The notes below the pieces were generated by a model that made no database searches, was not told the DNA's origin, and saw nothing but the letters and a program-made list of their open reading frames with translations. A program made the translations under genes and the position numbers. From Ardenticatenaceae bacterium (GTDB lineage Bacteria > Chloroflexota > Anaerolineae > Promineifilales > Promineifilaceae), in contig JACKBS010000006.1 of NCBI GenBank assembly GCA_020634435.1, forward strand, positions 620,001-684,000: 64,000 nt of DNA, in the 5' to 3' direction. Below, piece after piece: positions 40,570 through 50,616 of the stretch (positions are counted from its first letter, which is position 1; the number at the start of each line of letters is the position of its first letter).

Positions 40570-40917
40570 TTATTCTTCGTCTTTGTCGCCCCCTTGCTGC
40601 GGAAAACGGAAGAACTGGTCTGCCAGTGTGGAAGGCAGGCGGATTTCGCCAAACTGTCGTTCGTAGTTGGCGATGTTTTGCGCCAAAGCATTTTGCAGCA
40701 TTTTGGCGTGCATGGGCGACATGATCACCCGCGACAGCACGCGGCCACGCGGCATGCGCGGCAGCATTTGGGCAAAGTCCAGCACAATCTCCCCTGGCGT
40801 GTGGCTGATAAAGGCGAGGTTGGCGTAAACGGCCGTTAACTCCTTGGGAATATCAATCGCAATCCGCTTTTGTGGGGCTGGATTGGGGGTTGGATTTGGA
40901 TTGGGTGTGTCGGTCAT
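40570..40917 (-). CDS. DUF3467 family protein
   Basis: A 115-residue protein. After a Pro/Asn-rich N-terminus (PNPNPTPNPAP) comes the DUF3467 fold: YANLAFISHTPGEIVLDFAQMLPRMPRGRVLSRVIMSPMHAKMLQNALAQNIANYERQFGEI. The family is widespread in bacteria and archaea, about 100 residues long, and has no established function. The gene is monocistronic and convergent with the TrmA-family gene. In the 242-base gap upstream (40918-41159) I see one ACGGCCGT and no clear promoter pair. Confidence 0.85.
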   Translation of the reverse strand: MTDTPNPNPTPNPAPQKRIAIDIPKELTAVYANLAFISHTPGEIVLDFAQMLPRMPRGRVLSRVIMSPMHAKMLQNALAQNIANYERQFGEIRLPSTLADQFFRFPQQGGDKDEE

Positions 40918-41159
40918 GTTTGATCTCCGTATGAAACAAATTCTGCATTCGTTGGTGCATTAGACACCAATTTTCCCCATTTGACACCTGAACTGATGGT
41001 TCGGGCTGACCCTGGTAAGATACTGCATCTGCCCCGATTTGAAAAATGCGCCTGGTTTGTTGGCAGCCTGCCTGCCGTGTAAAATTACGGCCGTGCCATT
41101 AAAGGTTTAGCAAAACTGGAGGCTGTTGGAAGGCGGCCGTCATCGTTTGGGGGAAAATT

Positions 41160-41804
41160 GTGCTCAACAAAGAGAATTTGCTTTCTTACCTGTTGGTTTT
41201 GTTTGTCGGGATTATTCTGGGGGCAGGGGGCTTGACCTTAACGCGGCGCGTGCAGCCGGCGCAGATTGTGATTCAGCCGCCTGTACCGACGGCTCTGCCG
41301 GACCCCACCGCCACATCCGGTCCGCTGCACGTTTTTGTGAATGGCGCGGTGATGGCCCCAGCTGTTTATGAATTGGTTCCTGGCAGCATGGTTCAGGATG
41401 TGATTGAGCAGGCGGGCGGATTTACAATTGAGGCAGATACGGCCGTTGTTAATCTGGCCTTTCCGCTGCAAGATGGGATGCAGATTTATGTGCCTACTGT
41501 CGAAGAAACGGCCGCACAGGGCCAAACGGCTGTTACCAATCCGGTGGTGCGGACTGAGGGAATTGAGTTAGAAACGGCCGTGGATGAAGCCGCGGCCGTA
41601 CCGGGTGAGTTAGTTGACCTAAACAGCGCAACCGTGGCCGATTTAGACACCCTACCGGGTATTGGTCCCAGCACGGCCGAAAAGATCGTAGAATACCGGG
41701 AAACCAACGGCCCATTTGCCGCCATTGAAGAAATTATGAACGTGTCGGGCATCGGCCCGGCCAAGTTTGAACAGATTCAAGCGTTTATTACCGTAGGAGA
41801 ATAA
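41160..41804 (+). CDS. comEA: ComEA-type DNA-binding protein
   Basis: A 214-residue protein with a GTG start. One N-terminal transmembrane helix (about 8-28) is followed by an SLBB-type domain (about 55-112, LHVFVNGAVMAPAVYELVPGSMVQDVI), an acidic linker and two helix-hairpin-helix motifs (DLNSATVADLDTLPGIGPSTAEKIVEYRE and NVSGIGPAKFEQIQAF). ComEA binds incoming double-stranded DNA at the outer face of the membrane during transformation. The usual partner comEC is not in the window. A GT9 gene follows 26 bases later on the same strand. Confidence 0.9.
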   Translation: MLNKENLLSYLLVLFVGIILGAGGLTLTRRVQPAQIVIQPPVPTALPDPTATSGPLHVFVNGAVMAPAVYELVPGSMVQDVIEQAGGFTIEADTAVVNLAFPLQDGMQIYVPTVEETAAQGQTAVTNPVVRTEGIELETAVDEAAAVPGELVDLNSATVADLDTLPGIGPSTAEKIVEYRETNGPFAAIEEIMNVSGIGPAKFEQIQAFITVGE

Positions 41805-41830
41805 GGAAGACCGTCGTTTCCTAGCGATTT

Positions 41831-42946
41831 ATGCCTCAAGAGACCATCCTGACCACCGCCGTTTCTAAACTGCTCAGCATTCCGTTTCGGTTGGGGCGAC
41901 GGCCGTTTATTCCCCCTAGCAAAGCGCTTATTTTGCATCCCTGCTGCCTCAGCCAGGTGATGTTGGCCACGCCACTGCTTTCTGTGCTGACTGCTGCCTT
42001 CCCCAATACTCAGTTTGATTGGGCCATCAGCGAGTGGGCCAGGCCAGCCATCGCCAAAAATCCCAAAATTAGCGAACTACTGCCCACAGGCGATCTGGGC
42101 GTGGCATCTATGTCCCTAACCGAGCTCCGTGCCGTTGCTGAACAACTGCGGCAGGGCAATTACGACACCTGTCTAATTCCGGGGCGCTCCAGTTTGCTCT
42201 CTTGGGTGGCTTGGCAGGCGCGTATTCCCCAGCGGATTGGCGTGGCTTCAGGCGGGCGCGGCTTTGCGCAAACCCTGGTGGCCCCGCAGCGCACGGGCCA
42301 GCGCCATGCGACGGACATTTATCTTTCGATAGCCGAAGCGTGCAACATTGATCTGCCGCCAGGCGAACGCCCGCCTATGGAATTTTATCCGGCGGATGAT
42401 GACCGAACGGCCGTGACGCAGCGCCTGATCGATGAGTTGGATTGGTTAGGGGATGTGCCCCTGGTAGTGATTCATCCCGGTGGGGGTGCTGGCTCGGTGT
42501 ATGAAGATCCGCTCAAACGATGGCCCAGTGAACGATTTGTGCTGTTGGCCAACCACCTCATGCGGCAGCACAAGGCGCGTATCTTGCTGGTAGGCAGCGC
42601 CCATGATCAGGAATTGGCGGCGGCGATTGCCGGGATGACTTCGCAGCGCTGTGCCAATTGGGCCGGGCGCATGACGTTGGGGGAACTGGGCGCATTGGCC
42701 GAGATTGCCAGTCTGTACGTGGGCAACGACACGGGGCCAACCCACATTGCCGCGGCCGTGAGCTGCCCCACGCTGGCCATTTTTGGTCCCAGCAACCCTA
42801 CCCTTTCGGCACCTTACTCCCCTGCGGATGGTCGGGTGGTGACGTTGTGGCGCGGGGGAGAGGTACGGCCGTTCACCTGGCAAGAAGGGGTCACCGTCAG
42901 CGAAGCCGTCAAAGCCGCCGATACCTTACTGCGCCGTAAACCTTGA
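41831..42946 (+). CDS. Glycosyltransferase family 9 (heptosyltransferase-like)
   Basis: A 371-residue cytoplasmic GT-B enzyme. The N-terminal domain has LILHPCCLSQVMLATPLLSVLTAAFPN, and the C-terminal nucleotide-sugar site has VVIHPGGGAGSVYEDPLKRWP and VGNDTGPTHIAAAVSCPTLAIFGPSNP, which are the GT9 signatures. Heptosyltransferases normally serve lipopolysaccharide core synthesis. In a Chloroflexota cell the acceptor is more likely another surface glycan. It lies 26 bases after comEA, with which it may share a transcript by chance of position, and converges on the beta-helix gene. Confidence 0.88.
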   Translation: MPQETILTTAVSKLLSIPFRLGRRPFIPPSKALILHPCCLSQVMLATPLLSVLTAAFPNTQFDWAISEWARPAIAKNPKISELLPTGDLGVASMSLTELRAVAEQLRQGNYDTCLIPGRSSLLSWVAWQARIPQRIGVASGGRGFAQTLVAPQRTGQRHATDIYLSIAEACNIDLPPGERPPMEFYPADDDRTAVTQRLIDELDWLGDVPLVVIHPGGGAGSVYEDPLKRWPSERFVLLANHLMRQHKARILLVGSAHDQELAAAIAGMTSQRCANWAGRMTLGELGALAEIASLYVGNDTGPTHIAAAVSCPTLAIFGPSNPTLSAPYSPADGRVVTLWRGGEVRPFTWQEGVTVSEAVKAADTLLRRKP

Positions 42947-42958
42947 GCCCTGCAATCG

Positions 42959-44410
42959 CTATTTTTCCAAGACTATCGGCATATAAATTCGTAGTACCCA
43001 AATTTCCACTGAGCCAATGTCGCAGCGGTCGTTGAGCGGCCGTTCCTGCCCCTGTTGATCGCTGCTCAGGCAGGCTGTGCTGCTGCTGCCCGGCGTGGCC
43101 GGATTGCCGGAATTGATCACCGGGCTGTGCAGCCTGGGTGCATGATACGCCGCACCGCCTGCGGGGAATACGATACCTTCCAGAAGCGGGTCTTTGCCCG
43201 TAATGTCGCTGGTGGCCGTGAGGAATGTGCAGGTTTCGTCTGCTGCTAAATTGTACCCATTGGTAATGACTGATCCCGTGCCACCACATGTCTGGTAGCT
43301 GGAGGCGGAAGAAAGAATGGTGTTGCTCAGGGTAACCGTGCCGCCATTGGCCAAAAGGGAGAGGCCTACGCTCAGGTGAATGGTGACGTTGTTTAGCGTC
43401 GCACTGCCGCTCTGGTTGTATAGCCCTGCCCCGTTGCTGCTTGTGTTGCGGCTAAGGGTGCTGTTGGTGGCGTCGAGCGTACTGGTATTGTAGATACCTG
43501 CCCCTGTTGCTCCTGAATTTTGCACGATGGTGCTGCGCGTAAGTGTCGCTTGCCCGCTGTTATGTAAACCTCCGCCATTGTTCGTGGCTTCGTTGCCGCT
43601 GCCGATGTTGGTATCCACAAGCTGCAAAGTGCCTTCATTGGCCATACCTGCGCCGTCCACGGCATCGTTGTTGGAGAGGCCGCTGACTTCCAGGGTTAAA
43701 TTGCCTCCAACCGCATTGAAGACAGCGCCGCCGCTTTGAGCCGCCGTATTTCGCTGAAAGGTCCCGTCATTAATGAGCGCCTCGTTGTTGTTATAGAGGC
43801 CAGCCCCATTGATTGCAGTGCTGTCGGTGACGGTGAGGTTGGTAGCCGTGAGCATGCCATTGTTGTAAATCGCGCCGCCAGAGTTAACGGCCGTATTCAA
43901 ATTCATCGTTACGTCGGTGAGTGTGGCGCTGCTGCCGCTGGCAATGTACAGGGCGCCGCCCAAATCTCCCGCATCGTGCCCGCTGAGGGTGACATTGAGC
44001 AGTGTTAGGTTGCCGCCATTGAGCCGAATGCCTGCCCCGTCGGTGCCGCTGTTGCCATTTTGAATGATGAAATTTTCCATGTGGACCGTGGGGCTGCCGT
44101 TGATGGTAACGGCCGTACCGCTATCCATTGCATTGATCGTGGTGGTTTGCCCGATGAACGTGAGCGATTTGTTCAGCGTGATCCGTTCCTGGAAGGTCTG
44201 CTTGTTTACAGTGAACTCAATCGTGTCGCCATTCTGCGCCGCGTTAATGGCGGCTTGAATGCTGGAAAAGGAGCAGCCAGACAAACAGACATCAAGCGTA
44301 TCTGCGCTAACAGATGAAACATGGCTTTGCCATACAAGCAGCATCACCGCAAAAAATAAGGCAAGCTTGATCCAGGCAAGGTTTTGCGAATGTTCTTTGG
44401 GCTGTAACAT
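42959..44410 (-). CDS. Secreted right-handed beta-helix protein
   Basis: A 483-residue exported protein. The start at 44410 (MLQPKEHSQNLAWIKLALFFAVMLL) gives a normal signal peptide ending near SVSA, and AAGGAGG stands upstream; the reading from 44512 lacks both. The mature part begins with the choice-of-anchor/CSLREA-like opening SIQAAINAAQNGDTIEF. It continues with many beta-helix rungs (GGAIYNNGMLTATNLTVTDS, GGGLHNSGQATLTRSTI and similar), and ends with ACLSSDQQGQERPLNDRCDIGSVE. Such proteins bind or modify carbohydrate or serve as surface scaffolds; no catalytic residues can be assigned. Confidence 0.85.
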   Translation of the reverse strand: MLQPKEHSQNLAWIKLALFFAVMLLVWQSHVSSVSADTLDVCLSGCSFSSIQAAINAAQNGDTIEFTVNKQTFQERITLNKSLTFIGQTTTINAMDSGTAVTINGSPTVHMENFIIQNGNSGTDGAGIRLNGGNLTLLNVTLSGHDAGDLGGALYIASGSSATLTDVTMNLNTAVNSGGAIYNNGMLTATNLTVTDSTAINGAGLYNNNEALINDGTFQRNTAAQSGGAVFNAVGGNLTLEVSGLSNNDAVDGAGMANEGTLQLVDTNIGSGNEATNNGGGLHNSGQATLTRSTIVQNSGATGAGIYNTSTLDATNSTLSRNTSSNGAGLYNQSGSATLNNVTIHLSVGLSLLANGGTVTLSNTILSSASSYQTCGGTGSVITNGYNLAADETCTFLTATSDITGKDPLLEGIVFPAGGAAYHAPRLHSPVINSGNPATPGSSSTACLSSDQQGQERPLNDRCDIGSVEIWVLRIYMPIVLEK

Positions 44411-44871
44411 GGGTAAATAAAGCCTCCTTGGTACGGGAAAGATCAGAGTACAAACCGAACTGGCTTGCTTCCTATCACCGACACGCTCGTTGACAGGCAA
44501 ACAAACCAACACGGTCAGAAAAATTATCAGGCTTGTTGTATGAGAAAGAGGAAATTACAGTCGTTAAGCAAAAACCCGTGTGGGTTCAATATCCGGCAAG
44601 CATGTTGGGGCGTTTACTTAAAGCAAAGTTGTCATTTGGGAATGACGATCGGGCTCATTATTTTCAGCATTTACTGCCTATGGGCATGGTACCCAATTTC
44701 ACTTACGAGGGTGGTTAAGAGGTTGAATGCGGGGGGAGATACGGCCGTATCCAATTATGCTAAAATTCAACCACTTCTCTGTGTAAAGTAAGCGATACGG
44801 CCGTACATACCTACCCCAATAACAGTCGTGTGAAGTTTTACTAATTTGTGCCAGAGTAGGGGGGATTTTAG
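44411..44871. other. Gene-poor gap of 460 bases
   Basis: It holds two copies of GATACGGCCGTA (around 44740 and 44797), an inverted pair GGTTGAAT/ATTCAACC (44721-44728 and 44765-44772), and a TTG-started 61-codon frame (44533-44718) containing QKPVWVQYPASMLG. That frame has neither a ribosome-binding site nor a recognisable family and may be the remnant of a gene. No confident gene is called. Confidence 0.5.
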
Positions 44872-45414
44872 ATGCTTCGCCACAACAAATTATTTGCCTT
44901 AACTTTGTTACTGGTTTTCTGTCTCTTGCTGTTTGCTTTGTGGCAATTCTTCATAAAACCAACGATTTTAACTCGGCAACATGCGAGTGAGATGCATGAT
45001 GTTCTCGTGAACTACGAGCGCACGGTTTATAGTATTGAATCACACCAAAATCCAGCTCTCCTATCACAAGTTGCTCAAGGCGATTCGTTAGCCTATCTTG
45101 AGAAATATCGTTGTCCTGAATGTCCAACTGTACCTGTTGTCGTAAATGTTAATATTGAGAATCTGAGAGTTTTGGAATATTCAGAAACATATGCTGAAGT
45201 ATCTGCCAGACTTGAGATTGCCGCCGTATCGGCAAGCCCGAGTACCCATGAGATTCTGAGCCAGTGCCGAGCCACAGCGACCGAGGGAACATTTACTCTG
45301 GTAAAAGAAGACGAAAGGTGGAAGATTATTGGGGGAAACGGCCAGGCTGATACCTGGACCCTACCTGACGAATTACAACAAAAAGTTTGTCTTGAGGTTC
45401 AGAACATCGAGTAA
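44872..45414 (+). CDS. Membrane-anchored exported protein of unknown function
   Basis: A 180-residue protein. One N-terminal hydrophobic helix (FALTLLLVFCLLLFALWQFFI) anchors it and the rest is probably outside. The outer domain has the appearance of a cystatin/NTF2-like alpha-beta fold: a helix with YERTVYSIESHQNPALLSQV, then strands VVNVNIENLRVLEYSETYAEVSARLEI and GTFTLVKEDERWKIIGGN. A C-P-E-C pair could form a disulfide or bind a metal. The closing strand pattern (F-T-L-V-K-E-D-x-R-W-K-I) is common to such domains. A purine-rich GGGGGGA site precedes the ATG. The composition is AT-rich and no ACGGCCGT occurs. Confidence 0.7.
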   Translation: MLRHNKLFALTLLLVFCLLLFALWQFFIKPTILTRQHASEMHDVLVNYERTVYSIESHQNPALLSQVAQGDSLAYLEKYRCPECPTVPVVVNVNIENLRVLEYSETYAEVSARLEIAAVSASPSTHEILSQCRATATEGTFTLVKEDERWKIIGGNGQADTWTLPDELQQKVCLEVQNIE

Positions 45415-45436
45415 ATTAGATGGTTTTGTAACCACG

Positions 45437-45472
45437 GATTCTTTCCGCGTGTTTGCGGTGCGGAAAGAATCC
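45437..45472. terminator. Perfect 13-bp hairpin between convergent genes
   Basis: GGATTCTTTCCGC (45437-45449) and GCGGAAAGAATCC (45460-45472) lie between the ends of two converging genes. It could stop transcription both ways, though no U-run follows, so a mobile palindrome is equally possible. Confidence 0.55.
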
Positions 45473-45476
45473 ACGG

Positions 45477-46463
45477 CTACGGGGCGACGATGGGTTGGGC
45501 GGCCAACACAGGTGGCTGCACCGGCACACCGGCGAACAATGTGCCTTCCTCGAACCAGGATTTTGGGGCCGGGGCACCCCACAACGTTTGCCGCTGGGGG
45601 TCGCGGAGCTGCCATTCGATCGGTTCCAGGTCGGGGTCTACCGTCAGGTAGTCGCTGGTGTAAATTTCAATGCGGTGGCCGTCGGGGTCTCGCACGTAGA
45701 GGAAGAAGGCGTTGGAGATGCCGTGCCGCCCTGGGCCACGTTCCATATTGCTCAAATAGCCAGTGGTTGACATAAGGTCGCACAAGTGGATGATGTGCAT
45801 GGCGGTGGGTGCCCAGAGTGCGACATGGTGCAGGCGCGGGCCACGGCCGTTGGTAAACGCCATATCATGAATGTTGCCTTTGCGGTGCATCCACACCGCC
45901 CATAACTGCGGATCGGCGTCTTCGGAGACGGTGTATTCGGTGGTGCGGAAGCCCATCTCCAGCGCCCAAAAGTCGTGGCTGGTTTGGACGTTGGGGGTGA
46001 AGCAGTTGAAATGGTCGATTCGCTGCGGGTGGCAGCCGCGATATGCGCCGTACTGCTGCAACATGCGCTCCGCCTGGGCAAATTCGTAGCAAAATTCCAG
46101 CGGCATCCCAAACGGGTCGCGCATTTGCAGGCTGCGGCCCTGACCATGTGGTTCGGCCCAGGTGAGCGGCTCACCTTTCTCGCCAAAACAGGTGGCCATG
46201 CGGTCCAAATCCGCCTCACTGCCAACTTTGAAGCCCAGCCGCAGCGCTTGCGGTACGGCCGTTTGCGTCAGGATAATCGAGTGGTGGTTGCGTTCTTCCA
46301 GGCCGCGCAGGTAAATCGAATTGCCAACTTGCTCGGTTTCAATCATGCCTAGAATCTCGGTGTAAAACTTGCGCGAGGCGTCCAAATCGGTGACGCCAAG
46401 TTCCACATGGCTCATGCGGATGATGTTGAAGGGTGGGGTTCCAGCAGGGTATCGGATGGGCAT
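45477..46463 (-). CDS. hpaD: 3,4-dihydroxyphenylacetate 2,3-dioxygenase (homoprotocatechuate, extradiol)
   Basis: A 328-residue vicinal-oxygen-chelate dioxygenase that opens the ring of homoprotocatechuate in the meta position, giving 5-carboxymethyl-2-hydroxymuconate semialdehyde. Metal ligands of the bacterial enzyme are recognisable: His151 in RIDHFNCFTPN, a His of RLHHVALW (212-213) and Glu266 in HRIEIYTSDYL. The phrases MRDPFGMPLEFCYE and GPGRHGISNAFFLYVRDPDG are family hallmarks. It is the last gene of the minus-strand cluster that runs from 53583, preceded by hpaE after a 95-base gap holding a repeat. Confidence 0.93.
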   Translation of the reverse strand: MPIRYPAGTPPFNIIRMSHVELGVTDLDASRKFYTEILGMIETEQVGNSIYLRGLEERNHHSIILTQTAVPQALRLGFKVGSEADLDRMATCFGEKGEPLTWAEPHGQGRSLQMRDPFGMPLEFCYEFAQAERMLQQYGAYRGCHPQRIDHFNCFTPNVQTSHDFWALEMGFRTTEYTVSEDADPQLWAVWMHRKGNIHDMAFTNGRGPRLHHVALWAPTAMHIIHLCDLMSTTGYLSNMERGPGRHGISNAFFLYVRDPDGHRIEIYTSDYLTVDPDLEPIEWQLRDPQRQTLWGAPAPKSWFEEGTLFAGVPVQPPVLAAQPIVAP

Positions 46464-46483
46464 TTGTGTCTCCTCTTTTAATG

Positions 46484-46556
46484 CCGGTAATCGGTGGTCG
46501 GTAATCCGTAATCGGTAAAAAAATACCGATTACCGTTCACCGATTACCGATTACCG
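46484..46556. repeat. ACCGATTACCG hairpin between hpaE and hpaD
   Basis: CCGGTAATCGGTGGTCGGTA and ACCGATTACCGTTCACCGAT arms, each of several iterations, surround a run of A residues. It fills the gap between the two genes. Confidence 0.85.
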
Positions 46557-46558
46557 CC

Positions 46559-48086
<1,528 letters not shown>

Positions 48087-48105
48087 TTGTTTGTCCTTAA
48101 AGAGC

Positions 48106-48204
48106 GGGACGCAGAGAGCGCAGAGATAGAATGAGATCACAGAGATTTGAGAGATTTTCTCTTTATCTCTCAAATCTCTGTTTCCTCACTGTTCTCTGCG
48201 TCCC
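48106..48204. repeat. GGGACGCAGAG hairpin with an inner AGAGATTTGAGAG hairpin
   Basis: GGGACGCAGAGAGCGCAGAG pairs with the far arm CACTGTTCTCTGCGTCCC. Inside, ACAGAGATTTGAGAGA (48139 on) pairs with TCTCTCAAATCTCTGT. It separates the FAH-family gene from hpaE and again looks nested. Confidence 0.85.
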
Positions 48205-48210
48205 AAATTG

Positions 48211-48948
48211 CTACCCCGCAATGACTTCATTTTCCAACACGCCAATGCCATCAATTTCCACGCGCATCACGTCCCCGGCGTAGACGTGGGAGATGCCTTC
48301 CGGGGTGCCAGTGTAGATGATGTCGCCGCGCTGGAGCGTTTTGAATTCGGAGATGTAGGCGATGAGTTGGGCGACGCTGTGGCGTAGGTTTTTGGTGTTG
48401 CCCTGTTGCTTTAGCTCGCCGTTGACGTAGGTGCGGATTTCGGTGTTGGTCGGGTCAATTTCGTCGGCGGTGACGAGCACAGGCCCCATCGGGCCGAACG
48501 TGTCGAAACCTTTGGCTTTGACGGGTGGGCGGTAGTAGTTGCCCACAAAGTCGCGCACGGTGCATTCATTGCCGATGGTGTAGCCGTAGACATAGTTCAG
48601 CGCATCTTCTTCGGGGATGTTACGGCCGTTTTGCCCCATCACCACCACCAGTTCCCCTTCGTAGTGCATGTATTCCACGTCCGGGCGAATCACTTTGCCT
48701 TTGTGGCCGATGAAGGTGTTGGGCAGCTTGTGGAACAGCAGTGGGTACTCCGGCACGTCGAGTTTTAGCTCCTGGGCATGGTCGGCGTAACCGAGGGCGA
48801 CGCCAACGGCCGTACAGCCGCGTGCATCCACCGGCGGCAGCCACATCACGTCGTCTGGGTCGTAGGCGACGGTGCCCACCCAGAGCTGATCGTTTTTGTA
48901 GACGGCTTCGTGAATTTGTCCGTTGTAGGCGAATCGGGCAAGTTTCAT
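48211..48948 (-). CDS. hpaG: FAH-family hydrolase/isomerase of the HpaG type
   Basis: A 245-residue fumarylacetoacetate-hydrolase fold. In the homoprotocatechuate pathway HpaG decarboxylates 5-oxo-pent-3-ene-1,2,5-tricarboxylate and isomerises the product. The family core is visible: LLFHKLPNTFIGHKGKVI, the metal-binding HYEGELVVVMG, GYTIGNECTVRDF, KGFDTFGPMGPVLV and GDIIYTGTPEGISHVYAGD. It corresponds to one of the two halves of E. coli HpaG. AAGGAG precedes the ATG at the right distance. The neighbourhood (HpaE, HpaD) supports the assignment, though FAH proteins vary in substrate. Confidence 0.85.
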   Translation of the reverse strand: MKLARFAYNGQIHEAVYKNDQLWVGTVAYDPDDVMWLPPVDARGCTAVGVALGYADHAQELKLDVPEYPLLFHKLPNTFIGHKGKVIRPDVEYMHYEGELVVVMGQNGRNIPEEDALNYVYGYTIGNECTVRDFVGNYYRPPVKAKGFDTFGPMGPVLVTADEIDPTNTEIRTYVNGELKQQGNTKNLRHSVAQLIAYISEFKTLQRGDIIYTGTPEGISHVYAGDVMRVEIDGIGVLENEVIAG

Positions 48949-48960
48949 TTTAACTCCTTG

Positions 48961-49027
48961 TGGCTAGTGGTTGGTGGTTAGTGGCTGGTGGTCTGTACCC
49001 GCAACTAGCCACTAACCACCAGCCACT
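48961..49027. repeat. AGTGGTTAGTGGCTGG-family hairpin
   Basis: TGGCTAGTGGTTGGTGGTTA and the complementary AACTAGCCACTAACCACCAG arms sit between the P-loop gene and the hpaG-type gene. The same family is at 50565-50616. Confidence 0.85.
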
Positions 49028-49029
49028 AT

Positions 49030-49902
49030 TTAAATTTTGTACCAGTTGGCAACGGCCGTTTCCAGCGCATCATCCGTAAATTCAGTTTCGATTTGCTGCA
49101 TGATTTGCGTCACTTCGTCCGGCGTAGCAGCGAGTTTGCTGCCGCTGAGGTGCAGGTCGTAGACGGAGCCGCTGGGCTTGAGCAGGGTGTTGATGGGCAG
49201 GATGTGGTGGTGGCGATGTTGGAGCAGGTGTTGGTAAACGGCCGTGTACACACCTGGATCGTATGCGGAGAAGTCCGACTTTTCTGAAAAGTCAGACTTC
49301 TGGATGAGCCGAAGCTGCTGACCCAGACGGGCTACCTCTTGCCAGATAGCGTGCAGCACGTTGGGCGGCGCGTCGTCGGATTCGTTTTTGTGCTGGGGAT
49401 TGGCAATGCTTTTTTCGCGGGCGACTTCGATGTGGCGGCGCACGTCGGCGGAGGGCACGGGCACGACAAACAGCGTCTGCGAACTGCGCAAACCAGCTTC
49501 GATGGCGTCGTCGGCAGCCTGAACCAGCTCGATGAGGCGGTTGCCGATGAGGGGTGTTTCGCCGATGAGCAAGCGGTTGCTGTTTTGCTGGTGGGTGTGC
49601 CAATGGTGAACGGCCGTTCGTGCCCACAGCCCCACCGCTTTACGAATGGCAGGGTGGGTGACGCCGTCGGTTTCAGGATATTTTTGGAGGAGAACGGCCG
49701 TTTCAAATGGCGCTCTTGCCAAATCCCACTGTAACAAATCCACCGTGCGCCCCGCTTGCTGCGCCAGCAAAACCAACTGCTGAATGAGCAAACTTTTACC
49801 CGCCCCCGGCAGCCCAGCCAGAAAAACCATCTGCTGCTCGGCGGCAAGCTGCTGGAAGGTGGTGTAGATGTTGGAATTGGTTGGCAGGATAATTTCAGAC
49901 AT
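49030..49902 (-). CDS. P-loop NTPase of unknown function (paralogue A)
   Basis: A 290-residue protein. The Walker A motif GLPGAGKS (about residues 30-37) follows a strand MVFLAG. Distinctive sequence is DLARAPFETAVLLQKYPETDGVTHPAIRKAVGLWAR, a hydrophobic strand ending in Glu (LLIGETPLIGNRLIELV) that may act as Walker B, FVVPVPSADVRRHIE and DAPPNVLHAIWQEV. The same blocks recur in the gene at 50606, so the two are paralogues. Overall shape suggests a kinase-like or AAA-like NTPase. A translated palindrome (QKSDFSEKSDFSA) near residue 202-214 is an insertion relative to the paralogue. It lies inside the homoprotocatechuate cluster. Confidence 0.75.
   Translation of the reverse strand: MSEIILPTNSNIYTTFQQLAAEQQMVFLAGLPGAGKSLLIQQLVLLAQQAGRTVDLLQWDLARAPFETAVLLQKYPETDGVTHPAIRKAVGLWARTAVHHWHTHQQNSNRLLIGETPLIGNRLIELVQAADDAIEAGLRSSQTLFVVPVPSADVRRHIEVAREKSIANPQHKNESDDAPPNVLHAIWQEVARLGQQLRLIQKSDFSEKSDFSAYDPGVYTAVYQHLLQHRHHHILPINTLLKPSGSVYDLHLSGSKLAATPDEVTQIMQQIETEFTDDALETAVANWYKI
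49270..49300. repeat. In-frame GAAGTCCGACTTTTC palindrome inside a P-loop gene
   Basis: GAAGTCCGACTTTTC (49270-49284) and GAAAAGTCAGACTTC (49286-49300) form a nearly perfect palindrome encoding a repeated KSDFSEKSDFS. The paralogous gene lacks it. Confidence 0.85.
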
Positions 49903-49908
49903 GGATTT

Positions 49909-49990
49909 GTAATTGGGTAATTAGGCAATTGAGTAATTGGCGAGGCAGCCGCGCTGCCAAATTACCGAATTACTCAGTTACTCAATTACA
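49909..49990. repeat. GTAATTGGGTAATT-family hairpin
   Basis: GTAATTGGGTAATTAGGCAA arm, a short GC-rich inner stem (GGCAGC/GCTGCC), and the complementary AAATTACCGAATTACTCAGT arm fill the gap between the P-loop gene A and the helical-protein gene. Confidence 0.85.
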
Positions 49991-49992
49991 TT

Positions 49993-50547
49993 CTAATCCG
50001 GCATGGGCACGCCCAGGACGAGCAGGCGGTTGCGTTTGAAGGTGTCAATCATTTCAGCGGCCGTTTTTTGGGCGGCGTCTCCCATGAGCAAACTGGGTTG
50101 GCCACCCTCAAATTTGTCGCAGACGAATTTGTGCGAGTCGTACATGATGGCAAACGCCTGGCGGAAATTTTGCACCGCCAGCGCCAGTTCATCGGGCGGA
50201 TTGGCAAACAGGGGCTTGAGTTGGCGCATCGTTTTCTTCACGAGAAAGTCGTGATCCTGCGCCCACATGCCGCTGAACCCCTCGCTGGCCTCAAACATGT
50301 TGGGGCGCACGTAGCCGTCGTAAGCCGCCTGGCTGAAACCGCCGGTGAGCTTGAAGCTGACGGAGATGCCCCACATTAGATAGGTGGCTTCTTCGATGGA
50401 AGCGCGCGCGGCGCTCAGATCGCCTGCGTCCACCTGCTTTTGCAGCTTGTCGCAGATGAGAATGAGCGACTGCACATAGGCAAAAAAGAGATGGTGCCCT
50501 ACCTGCCAACGCTGCCGGGCTTGGTCGAGTTCTTGCATGTTTAGCAT
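49993..50547 (-). CDS. Helical protein of unknown function in the hpa cluster
   Basis: A 184-residue protein, mostly alpha-helical by composition, with AAGGAA before its first ATG. Sequence such as WQVGHHLFFAYVQSLILICDKLQKQ, YLMWGISVSFKLTGGFSQAAYDGYVRPNMF and AEMIDTFKRNRLLVLGVPMPD suggests a four-helix arrangement. I recognise no family. Because it lies between the two paralogous P-loop genes on the same strand, it may be their partner. Histidines and glutamates are scattered but no metal motif is evident. Confidence 0.6.
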   Translation of the reverse strand: MLNMQELDQARQRWQVGHHLFFAYVQSLILICDKLQKQVDAGDLSAARASIEEATYLMWGISVSFKLTGGFSQAAYDGYVRPNMFEASEGFSGMWAQDHDFLVKKTMRQLKPLFANPPDELALAVQNFRQAFAIMYDSHKFVCDKFEGGQPSLLMGDAAQKTAAEMIDTFKRNRLLVLGVPMPD

Positions 50548-50564
50548 ATTCGTTTCCTTCGGAA

Positions 50565-50616
50565 TAGTGGCTGGTGGTTAGTGGTTAGTACCAGCCACTA
50601 ACAAACTAACCACTAA
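50565..50616. repeat. AGTGGCTGGTGGTTAGTGG hairpin
   Basis: TAGTGGCTGGTGGTTAGTGG arm and the complementary ACCAGCCACTAACAAACTAA arm fill the gap between the P-loop gene B and the helical-protein gene. Confidence 0.85.
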
